Source of the DNA: Theristus sp. LFF4_11
Taxonomy: Eukaryota > Nematoda > Chromadorea > Monhysterida > Xyalidae
Direction of reading: 5' to 3'
DNA length: 64,000 nucleotides
Assembly (NCBI GenBank): GCA_030248135.1
Contig: JASANC010003435.1
Span: forward strand, 35,109 to 99,108
The position numbers and the translations under genes were made by a program. Of the stretch, positions 1 through 12,100 are shown in pieces. Numbering within the stretch: the first letter of the stretch is position 1; each line of letters starts with the position of its first letter. The notes under the pieces are model-generated. The model was not told the DNA's origin and ran no database searches. It was given only the letters and a program-made list of their open reading frames with translations.

Positions 1-157
1 AGTTACTCAGTGAGCTGAATTCGAGTGCAGTGATGCAGCTGATAATTGCGCATGGTTTACAGACAGTTGGACTGTCGTGCTGGCAAAAAACGGGTTTTTA
101 CCAAAAAATCCGTTTTTTTTCAATGAGACGGGAAGCCATCATTTTTTTGTTTTCCAG

Positions 158-3100
158 AATACCCATGGCTCGTGAAACGCGAGTGCGACTCAGCGACCGA
201 AGCGATCTGCTGGCCGAATCTCGTGTTGTATTTCTACCTGCCCGAGTACACGTTCAAGCCGGATGCGTGGTATCTGTTGGCCGACTTCTTTCTGCTGCTG
301 TTTGCGAGCTGCCAACGTCGTGTGTTTGCGGACGAGTTCAGCAGCCACCCGGATGAGAACGCCATTGCCGGTGGCGGCGGTGGAAACACGTCCATATTCG
401 ACTCAGGGGAGCCGTCGTTCAGTGACAATCCGGTGCACGATTTCATCACCACAAAACGGTGAGCGCATCAAGAGTGGAATGGTGCCGGCTGAGTGGCTGA
501 GTGGATAGCACTTGGGACTTCCAATCGGAAGGCCCGGGTTCGAATCCGTTCGTGACCACTCGGCTGCCCCGGGTTGCGTGGGGCTTAATGGTTCGGCAGC
601 ATAAACGTCGGCTTTCTTGATTCACAAGATTGCTGTTCCGGTGGCGAGGAACTTATGACATCGCGCCCATGCATACCAGCGCAGCTTGCCCAACGCCCAC
701 TTCTATAGCAGAAAAACTGCTTCCAACGTCGCAGCCCATGTGGTGGACAATAAAAAAGTGCAACACTGCCTTTCCCCAAGGGCGTTGGGTAAGGATAAAA
801 AGGGGGCAACAAACAACAACAACAACAGAGTGGAATGGTTAGATTCGAAAGTGACACTGGTGTTTATGAAGTCCTGGTCGGAAGATGCGTGGCACCCGGT
901 TGTAACTCAGCATGTGCACAGGCAAACATAAGAGCCATTACAGCAGGGCGCGTATGAGCGTGAATGTGTTCATTTATGACTATGACTGCCGCTGTCTCAT
1001 AACGCAGTGTACTGTCTTCAGAGGACGACTTTGCCAATCCAAACCATTATCTCTGGTTTGGAGCTAACGTAATCTATAATTTGCGTGACCAATCAACCAG
1101 CACATTACGCCCCCACTCGCGAATGCTCTCACAATTTCGGCCCTGTTCATTCAGCTCGTTCCTCGACTTCATCAAAGACGGCGTGTTCATGTACGGCCAC
1201 TGGGTGACGATCGTGATGGTGTTCGTCGCCGGGCTCGGCGGTCAGTCGCTCTTCGCACTCGGCTACTTGATTGCGGCGTTCGCGTTCCTGTGGAAGGGCA
1301 ACGACTTGTACCTGTCCAAAATGGCGCTCGTCCGCAAACAGTGGCGTGCGCTCGCCTATTACACCGTGTTCGTCGTGTTCTGCAAGATCGCGCTGCAGGT
1401 TGGGTTTGAAATTTGAAGTGGTTTAGTGGAATAAGATTGTAAGGTATTATCTATTTTTCAGGTTCTGCGACTCAATGGGTGTACAGAATAGAAACAAATT
1501 TATGTGGCAATTCAAAATGACTCGACCCTATTCCGGGGACTCGGATCACTTTGCAACTTTTGAATTCCCGCGTCACGCATGAAACTGTTCGCCTGTCTTT
1601 GCGCGCATTGAGTCTCGGGGCCAAACTAAAAGATGACAGACAGACGGTTCACGCAGCCTGTGTCCGGAGCAGAACGGAGAGCATGAAATTGCTGCGCATC
1701 TCACAAGAAAAAAAACGTGTGCCCCTACAAATTTTACCGGATGGTGTTGCAGCTGGTCGCGTGCGCGATGTCGGCGACGCTGCAGAAGGAGAAGTGGTGC
1801 TGGGTGAGTCAGTTGTTCAGCATCACGTGCGTCCAGTCTCGACCGCCGTATCTCGCGTTCACTGCAAGCAACAATTGCTCGCTCGAAAAAGAGGAGGCGA
1901 AAATCCTCTACGATCTGATCTGCTTCGTCTTTCTGATGATCCAACTGCGCACGCTGCAGTCGTGGTACTTCCAGCATGTCATACTCGAGTACAGGGCGCA
2001 ACGGGTGCTCAGCTCTCGGTTGGTTGATTGGCGTTTTCGGTGATTGGGTTGGTGGGGTTTGTTTGTGCACTGTAGATTGTTACGCAAGAATATAATAGTT
2101 TAGAGTGAGATTTGTCCACTCCACGCTGCAGCATTTTGGTGGCATTTTATTGCCACCAAAAATCAAAATAGCCTGATCCGGGTCGGGCTGAATTATGCTG
2201 CGGTCTTAACAACAAAGTATTATTATTGCCGCATTGAGCGTTGGGAGTTTTTTCTTGTAATTCTTGTCATATAAGCAAAACAAAAATCTGTCAACACACA
2301 AATAGTAAAAAAACACATGCAAACAAGAAAAACTGACTTGCAACTGCAATGAGTGTTTCCTGCTGCAGCGGCGCTGTCCTGATCAACCAACTGATCAAGA
2401 AACAGATGCGAGAGCAGCAAGCGGCCGAGATCGTCGCGTTCGACTCGATCCGAGCGCGCACGGAACTGATCAGGCAGCGGTACGAACAGCGAAAGACATC
2501 CGGCTCTGGCGATCAGGGACTGTTGAAGGAGCCGCAGACCTATGCTGACGGTCGGTCGGATGACGTGACTTACTCAGTTTTAGTTTTTTTTTTGTTTTCT
2601 TTCTTCATATTTTTGTCTTTGAGTGTTGGCAGATCGTGTCGACACCACATCATACTCGATTGTAACTCTGTTCTAGTTTCTCTGGCGTTCAACTGTAACC
2701 ATTCCGTGTTTCTGCTTGCAGCGAAACGTGCCGGCGACTACTACATGTTCGAGTACGACCCGTCCGAGGATGACTATGACATGGACATTTACAGCGAGAG
2801 TGGCGGCGATGAGTCCGCCAAACAGACGCCCCGACCCGAGCAACTGCCGGAGGCCACGCAAGAGGGATTCGACCCGAAAACGCAGATGCGCGGACTCGGC
2901 CCGGGACAGGTTGGAGGACTGAACATTCTGGCTTCGTTTGTTTCTGGGAGCAGTCTGTGATGCGCCGTTCTTTTGTCGTCCGTCTGGTTGTTGATCGCTG
3001 TTGTGCATTGTTCTTGAGGTTCTTGGGCGGCGTTTTTGGCCAATTTATGGACATACACAGTGTACTTCGTATTCACTTTCTATTCCGAACGTCACAGATG

Positions 3101-6100
3101 CCTAGAAAGAAGCCGAAAAAGGCTGCCCACCACAGACGGTCTGTGCCACCTGCGAAAGCCGTGCCTACGGTCACATTTTCGTTCGATATTGACTCTATCG
3201 ACGACAACAGAGATGCGAAATCGCCGTCGAAAACGCCGCCACGAGCTGTGTTCGTCGCCGTGAAACAGGACAACCGTGGAAAACAAGTGAAATAGTTGAC
3301 AGCTGCACCGCATGTGGCGTGCCCGTTTCCTTGTCCTCGGACGCACACACCTTTGTCTCGCCTCTAATCTCCTGACAGTCCTGAGTCATTCTCACATGCG
3401 CCCGCGTCTACTTTCGTCGTCTTCATTGACTTTCTGAACTCGTTTGTTTGCTGCTGGTTGATTCACATGCATGTTCTGGCTCGGCTTGTGTTTTTTGGTC
3501 AAGTTCATTCTTGGTTCGTCTGCGTGTCGTCGGTGCTAAGGGCTAGTCCGATGATACCCATGAATGTCAGTGACGATGTCAACGAATATAACATGTCCAC
3601 CTCTGTAACCTGCCGACGGTTTCTCCACCGATCTATTGGATTGTAAAGAAAAGTATGTGCGAAACAAACGACTGATAAATTATCTGACTGACTTTTTAGC
3701 TCAACCAACCGCCTATTTTCATCGACGAACGAAATAACCGCACGAATACAGAAAATCGTCGAAATGACACAAATAAAAAATGGTTTCCTTGCTCTTTCAG
3801 CTGATCAACACCGCCATCGAGCACAATCTTGACCTCGGCGAAACGGTGAAAGCGGCCGAAGAGGCGGAGCACGTGCCCGCTGATAACCGTGCGGCGGCGG
3901 CCGTCAGAGGCGACAGCAAGGACAAGCCCGGTCGGTGATTCACGCTGGTGCGAATGTGCCTGTGGATGTCTCAAACTCGTGACTTTCAGACGGACGCTGG
4001 TGTGAAAACATAAACAGTCTGTCTATACACCTCTTCTACGCCCAGTCAGTCACCAGAGTGTGATTGGTACTGTGGCTGTCGTGTTCTTAGTAAAGTCAAA
4101 AGTTTTTCAAAGTCAAAGACTACCAGTAGTACCGGTGGGAAAGGCTACCAATTCATAACAGTCTCCTGAAATGATGTCACGGAAGCGTCCCAAGTTTTTT
4201 TTTGGAATCGGTCTGTATAGTCCATTATAAAACAATCTGTATGATCTGACTGTTAGGCGGCTCGCAAGCGGGCTCCACGGGCACGTCCGGTGGCATCGTG
4301 GCGGCGCCGCCGGCGTTCCACGCGACCGACTCAGCGGACCTCTCGGACGACGACGACGACGACGCCGGCAAGCGACCGATCACGATCACCGACAAACTCT
4401 GGAATATCGTTCGATTCGTCTGGAAGTTTCTCGAGATTGTGCTCGACAAGATCGCCGTGCTCGCCAACACCACCTCACGTGACTACCGCTATGTGGCGCA
4501 TGTGCTCGAGCGCGAGAAGGGCAGACTGAAGTCGAAAATGCGAAAAGTCTCTGCAGTTTCCGTTTTTTTCGTTTTCAGAAATCATATCGTCAGTTTCTTC
4601 AAGCCGGTTATTGTTTTTTGGCCAATTCGATTAAAAGATCAGAGTTACCGTCCACACTGTTGCAGGAGCTATTCGACTGCCAACCGAAATCATTCCGTGA
4701 ACTTCGTCGTGAACTCGTTGAGGGCCAGGTGGGCCGGTCGATCCGGTGCGTCGAGACGGAGCGAGACATTGAGAAGTTTGTGGATTTTGAGAGTGACAGG
4801 TGTTGATTTTGTTTATTGGAATTGTGTGGACTAGATCACCTGTTGTCTGCTTCTGACTGCACAACTGGCCCGCAAAACGATATATGCTTTCCGCAAAGCA
4901 AACTTTCTTTTTGCGTGCTCGCTCGAGCTCCGCTTTGCCGGTCGATCATGGTTAGGGATGGAGCCGGTTCCGGTCCGGATTCCGGATTCCGGCGCCTAAA
5001 ATTGGATCCGGATCCGGTCCGGATTCCGGCGCAATTTTGCCGGATCCGGCCGGATCCGGCCGGAATGGCCGAGACCCGCGAATTAACCAGTTGATTCCTC
5101 CGTTTCAGAGCTGTTCAATGGTTTGACAAATTTGTTTCCGTGCTTTGTTGGTTTTGTTGTTGTGCATTTGACATGTGATCAGTGAGCGTTTCTTTAGTTT
5201 AGTGTTCTGTTCAATGGTAAATGGTTCACTGCTTTTGTCTTGAGTGGTACACTTATGTGCAGCATCGTCCACTTTAAAAAACGTGGCTGTCAGCTTTTGG
5301 CCGACGTTGTTGATAGAGTTGGTAAAAAACCGGTTTTTTATATTGCCAAGAAAAAAAACGGTTCCTTTTCCGTTTTAAAACCGTTTTAAAACCATAAAAA
5401 ACCGAATGCTTCCCACCTCCTAAACTTTTCAGAACTTGGCATCTTGAACTCAAAATAGGAAATACATCAAAATTAGTGATTTTGAGCAGCGTAAAATGCT
5501 GTTTTCGGGCATACAACCGACCCAATATTGCCACCAAATGCTACCCAATTTTTTGTTTCAAATCAAATTAATTTCGCTTTTATTGGTTTCCAGGGCAGCA
5601 CGTTCAATAAATTGAAAACAAAGACTGGGCAGTGACCGTGTAGGTGTGGGGAGCGGGGAGGGACGGTTACAAGGAGACCGGATAGCTGACCCCGATTAGG
5701 GGGCGAGATTTGCAGAACTGCAAAGTGAAACCGGTGGCGGATTGCGTTTGAAAAATAACATTTCATCAGTTACCCTTTGCAAATCGACAACATCGTCAGT
5801 CAGTCTGCATATGCACTTGGTTTAGCAGTCACCTTGTCTTCATCGTATTTCACTTGACCCTTGACACAAAAGCTTCTGTAAAATGATGCTTCACCAGTTC
5901 AGTTTGACACAGTTCACTGCACCGTTTTTTCAAAAATATAATTTTACATTTTATCAATCAAACGAAGAGTTGTGATTTTTGACCACGAAGTTTGAAAATT
6001 TTTAAGGTAAAAAACCGGTTCTTTATTTTTTCAAGAAAAAAAACTGAAAAAAAACCGGTTTTAAAACGGAAAAGAAACCGGTTTTTTTTGTGCCAACCCT

Positions 6101-9100
6101 AGTTGTTGATGAACAATAGCAGGTTTTTTTTGAAATCAGCCATCTTCGTTGGTCATATTCAGTTAGATGTCAAACAGTTGCTTTTTTGCGAGCCCCAGAA
6201 CACCAGCGATTTTAGCGACGTGTGTTACCGTGGGTGTGCGGGGGTGCCGTGATTCCCTAAAACCCGATAAACCCTCCCAACGACCAATCCACGAGACGAC
6301 GAATCCATTTCAATGGTGTTGCCCGCCGTTTGCGCACTGAAGCAGCGTATCGAACAAGTCGATGCGAGTGGCATTGGTACGACGAAAAAAACGCTGCTGA
6401 CCAGCATCGACACACGCTTCCGTGCGCGTTTCCACAACGAATCCAACATATGGCCACGTACGTTGATTCGCGATTCAAGAATACTGCAGTCGTCTTCGAA
6501 AATGAAGGCGCGATTCGTTGTGAACTACTTCACATTGCAAAGAAAATCTTGAAACGATCGGAGACGCCCACAAACTGCGACGATACATCCGAGATCGCGA
6601 CAACGACGATGACGAAAGTGAACGCGAGCCCGAACCAAAAAAGAAATCGACTGGCCTCTACGGAGGCATCGAGTTTCACGCTGCGCGACCGCGCAACCCG
6701 TCAGGCGAATCCAGTCTCGAAGACGAACTACGCGGCGAAATGAAGATGTACGAGTCGGATGATTTTATCGACGAACCGGACAAAAGCAATCTAATGCTAG
6801 ACTTTTGGCGGGCTGAACTCGTCTAAATACCCCAAACTATCGACAATGGCGCGCAGATACCTGGCACCGCTACCAACCAACGAATGTTCTCTGAAGCCAG
6901 GCAGGTGTTTGTGTACAGCCGATCTTGTCTGTCAACTCAGAACGCCGAAAAGGTCATGTTTCTGAATGGAGTGTTGCCAGCACTTGATTATCCCCATGCG
7001 ATGTGAATTTTGTCAATTGTTGTTGTTGTAATTTTTGGTTGGTTCACGTGCTGTGTCTTGCTGACTTTGTTTCTGTGTCAGTGCTGTTTTATGCTGAAAA
7101 TGTGATGAAGAAGCGACGAAATGTGCGTAGATGTTTTTGACATAAAAAGGCCATTCCGGTCCGGATTCCGGCAATTTTTGCCGGATCCGGCCCGGCCGGA
7201 ATGGGCTTTTGCCGGATCCGGCCCGGATTCCGGCAAATTTGCCGGATCCATCCCTAATCATGGTGATCATGAGAGAGTTACCGAATCCGAATGCCGCTGC
7301 AACGATGCCATTCATGAATGTCCCAAAACAACGCAACACGTGAATGGTTGATTTTCCATCTTTAGAATGGCCGACGAGGCGTTGCTGTTGTGGCGCGAGA
7401 AGAACGCCCTGGCGCGTTTCACGACCGCGTTCGGCTACGTGCTTATCGCGCACACGGAGGAGCTGTGCTATCTGCTGATGATCTGGAATCACGCCAACAC
7501 GGCTGCGTTCATCAGTCTGCCGTTGCCGTTGCTGGCATTCTTCTGGGGCACCCTCTGCACGCCACGACCACCGAAGGCGTTCTGGATTGTCGTCATCGCG
7601 TACACACAGGTTGCTGCAATGTGGAAATGTACAATTGGTGGCCACAAAATCGTGGCCTGCACAATTGCGGCCCGGAGAGCTGCGATCTGGACAATCTCGG
7701 CCCACGAAATTTTCTTGTGTTGTCATCTTCCAAGGTCGCGAGACTTTTTGGCGTAAGATGAGTTAGCTGATATAAACCAGAACACATTGATCTACATTAA
7801 GAACAAATAAATCCGATTTGCAATTTCCAACCGCATGAAACTTTGTGGGCCGCGATCTTCTGCGCCGCGATTGTATGCACATCGTGTGAGAAATTTTAGA
7901 AGGCGGTTTTTGTTACCCTTAGTAAAAAAGCAAGGTTCCTAACTGGTTTGTGCTGACAGCAGTGCTACAATCGCGTTTTCAATCAGAATCAGATTATCAC
8001 ACTAAACTTTCTGACTAAAAACGCCGTTTGTGCTGCTCCACCACAGGCGATCGTTGTCATCAAGTTCGTCTTCCAATTCGGTTTCTTCGCGTGGAATGGC
8101 GAGCCGAATCAGTCCGATCCGTTCTGGCCACCGCGCATCATCGGCATCGAAAAGGTCGACTACTTTGCATTGTGGGACGTGGCGCTCCTGATTGCGCTCT
8201 TCTTCCATCGATATGTGCTGAGGGTGCGTGTGTTTGGCTTGATCGGTCATCGCAAACATTGCTACTTCTCATTGCCGTTTTTCAATTTCGAACAAATGCG
8301 ACAAAAGTTCCATGGTAATGGATTATGCCATTGAGTCCATCAGTCAGACTGTTTTGGGCTGTCCTGGTAGCAGTGTCAGCGGGGTGGTAGCCGTTTACGC
8401 GTGTCGCTTCGCTAGGCTCACCCTCACCCTGTTCAACGCTGTCATATACAGTCTATCTCGCTAATATATGCAACTAGCTGATTGGTTGGTCTTAGCAGTT
8501 CTCAGCGCTGATTGGTTGGTCATCACGTCATGTTGCATATAATTTCCAGATGGACTGTACGAATACAATACCGCAAAATGAATAAAACAGTGAGAACTGT
8601 TTGGTTTCGCGTTTTGAAGACGCTCGGCCTGTGGAAGGACGCTCAGCGGTCGGCCGACCAGGAGCCGGACTCAACGGACGACTCGTTGACGCCGCAGTTT
8701 GCCGTGACGCCGCGTACGCCCGGCGGTGCACCGACGCACTCGCGGCAGCCGTCTGCAGCGCTGAATCTGGCCGCCATCAAGGAGCAGCAGCAAGAGACGC
8801 CGCCGCCGCCGCAGAAGACGCCGCTCGCTCATCACGATGAGAGCTCGCCAGGGGCGCCCGAGCAGACCGTAGTCGGACAGCCGGCAGCACGGCCCGCGAA
8901 GTCCTGGTACTTCACCGCCTACTTCGGCGGTACGTTACAGTGCCACGTTCCTTCGAGATTTCTTTTGTTGTTGTTGTTGGGATGTTAAGGCGATGTTTTC
9001 AGCCAGGGCTAACCCAGAGAAGCGTACAGAAACGCCATTGAGTAGGGCGCCCATCGAGTATTCTCTGTCATTAAATGCCTATACACCCCTCGGCGGGGCT

Positions 9101-12100
9101 CGATCCCCTGAACGCACAGACTGTAGTCTAACGCACCGCACTACCACCAGGCCACGAGGGTGACAATTTCTTGTGTTTCATTATTATCCATTCGGTTGTG
9201 TATGAGTGGATTTCCTTGCAAACGCTGCTTTCCAAAACGAGTCTCCCTCCGTCTCACTTAGGCGTCGTCAAGTTCTACAAGACGGTGCTGCACCCGCGCG
9301 TCCGCTACATCAAGGACCTCTACCCGTACATGTTTCTGTTCGACATCATCTGCGTCGTGATCGCCACGATCGGCTACCAGGCGTTCGGCGTCGACGCCGG
9401 CAGCGGCAACATCATCTCGGACGTGACGAGCTCACGGATCCCGATCGAGTTTGTGCTGCTCATCCTGATACTCGTCATTCTGATGATCATCGATCGAGCG
9501 CTCTACCTGCGCAAGACGGTCGCGCTGAAACTCGTCTTCCAATACATACTCGTGATCGCATCGCACGTCTGGATATTCTTCGTGCTGCCCGGCACCACGC
9601 AAAAGTGCGCTGGTTTTTGGACGTTTTTGTTGTTGGAGAGAACGGTTTTGCATTGTTTTCGCGCAATTTTCAAGAATGTCAAGGTTATTATTGTTTGGCA
9701 TCGGAATCAGTACCAATACCGGAAAATCTTTCTAAACTCTACTGTAAAACGGTTTTCGTAGCCTACTCTTTCCAAGCAACCAGTCTCTCAGCCATTTTGC
9801 CTGCCTGCACATTGCACAATCTATATTCACCTCCGGTTCGTGTTCACAGATTCATCCGCAAGAATGGCGTCGTCCAACTGTGGTATTTTGTTAAGTGCGT
9901 CTATTTTCTATTCTCGGCATGGCAGATACGCAACGGCTACCCGCGCAGCAGCATCGGTCATCTGCTGATGAAGAGCTACAATCTCGTGTCCATGGTGCTC
10001 TTCAAAGTGTACGTACTCTTGAACTCTAAATTATAGGGAATCAGCTGATTGGTTGGTGGACACGTGCATGCACCACTGTACTCTTGAATTAGCTTGGCGG
10101 TTTGTTCAGTTGATTGTTTTGCAACACAAACATTGGTGTTCAATTGAGTTGATTGATTTCTTGACACGTTGCGGTGTTGCTGATCTGAGTTGGTTCCTTG
10201 AAAACTTGACCTGACGACCGTCTGCAGACGGAGGTGAGCTTTGAGTTGGTGCATTTTTCGATTTCACTCATGGACAACTTTTTCAGATTCATGGTGGCGC
10301 CTTTCATCTTTGAGCTTCGTACGCTGATCGATTGGACTTGGACGGACACCAGTTTTCCGCTGTTTGATTACTTTAACATGGAGAACTATTTTGCGTTGAT
10401 ATACTGGCTGAAGTGCATGCGCAAGTTTGAGAAGGTTCGTTTGAAATTGAGAGATTTGTTATTGTTTTTTAAAGAATATTGTGTTTCCGGCGATTGTGTT
10501 GAATTCAAATGTCCAATCTACGCGCGCAAACGCACTTGACTTTCCATCCAATCCTACTTTATAAAATCGTAATATTTTGCCCCTGCTCAGGACTTTCCGG
10601 CACCGCGCGGTCAGCCGAAGCCAAAGTTCGTGAAATACCTGATGGGCATCCCAATCATCATCATCATCGTCATCCTAGTGTTCGCGCCGTTGCTCGCGTA
10701 CGCGCTCGTCAATCTGATTGGTGAACAGTTGACGCCGGTGATGACGGAGCTCAGTATCAGCATCGAGGGGTACCCGGTGCGTTGAGTCGATTTGTTGTTC
10801 GAGAGTTTAAAAACAGACAACTTGCAAACGATGCGTTTGCACATCCTATTGTCAAGTTCTCGTCCAATGCAGCAGCGTCGCACGGTCTGTAAAGTCGGTC
10901 GCACGTCGCGCTGCTGTAAAGCGGCATTCATGAATCAGTGGTTAGTGACGCGTAGCTGAGTTCAAAAACATAGCTATGCGGCGGTCACTAAATGTGTCTT
11001 CATGAATGCCCCTTAATATCGCATGTGTGCGCGGGTGCGTGTTTGTGTGTTTGTGCAGTGTGCAACATCGGTGCGCTGTCTTCTTCAAGCTAGGACAGTT
11101 TATCAGTCGACTTGTTGTGCCCTCATGTCCTCATATGTTACAGGCGCTCTACATGATGGAGTCACGCGGCGAGGACCTGCGTCAGTTCTCCGAGGCACGC
11201 TACAACCAGTTCAAGGACGAGTTCGCGCAATCGCCTCGCGCCACTGCGTTCATAAAGGAGTTCAGCAGCTCTGGCATACTCACTGTTCGTTTCACTTGTT
11301 TCTGTTTTGTTTTCATTCGACAGCTGCTTTGTTGAGATCAGTGAAATCGTATTGTGATGTGAAACTTTATTGTGTGTTGGTTAACGGAAGAGATTTCATG
11401 AGGGCAACCAGCTTTGTTTGTCTTGTGATATCCCGTAGCAGCAAAAAAATTGGCTGTCTTGATGCGATGGGCTTTCCTCCACTGTCCACTGACGACGGTG
11501 TGGACCAGAGCTGCGGCTTTCAGGCGCAGGTGATTTCGTCCTTGAATGCGCAGGTAACGATGCGCTCGGCGTCCGCGAACGTGTGGCCGATTTCGTCACC
11601 ATCGCGCGCCGCACTGCTGGACGATCTCGAGCAGAACAACACGCTGACGATTCTGGTGAACACCGTCGTGCAGCGGCCTCGCGCCTCCGCGCAGAAGGAG
11701 CCGACCAGAAGCACGAAGACAACGCACTATAAACTGGACACCAACGACGCCACTGCGTGAGTGCGCCGGTGTCACGATTGTATTTCCCCGCGTTTCTATT
11801 TTCCCCGTTTGGGGATTTAGCAATATGGTTAAATTCCCGTACGGGGAAGTAGAAACGCGGGGAAATAAAATCGTGATACCGGTCTGATTGGTTGCCGGTC
11901 AAGTTTGACGCACAACAGACGAACGTCAAATTGTCGCAAATACATGGTTACCTACCAGCATGATTTTCAAACAGGCATTTGATTAGTGCCCTGATTATAT
12001 TGCTGAGGGCCAGTCGCTTGGTGATACGACTGAATGTTCACAACTGCTGCTACTATTTTGCATTCATTGTTCCGTGCCTGGAATTGCAGACTCGTGTGTG

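Larger units (their letters stand above)
4953..7256. mobile_element. hAT-superfamily DNA transposon, decayed, 2.3 kb
   Basis: The ends TAGGGATGGA and TCCATCCCTA are inverted, and the exact 8-base duplication ATCATGGT flanks the element (4945-4952 and 7257-7264). Both ends and the 8-base duplication are diagnostic of hAT. Subterminal regions are dense in palindromic CCGGATCCGG and GGTCCGGATTCCGG units on both sides. The element fills most of a Piezo intron, contains a broken transposase (about 6290-6990), and was itself hit by a second hAT-like element at 5314-6101. Confidence 0.92.

Noticed and set aside
484..570. A tRNA gene in the first Piezo intron of the window
   Set aside because: The tRNA-like part is fused to a 250-base body with (AAC)n tail and target duplication, so it is a SINE.
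6225..6478. Minus-strand open frames of 73-74 codons as genes
   Set aside because: They are opposite the hAT transposase remnant and show no similarity of their own.
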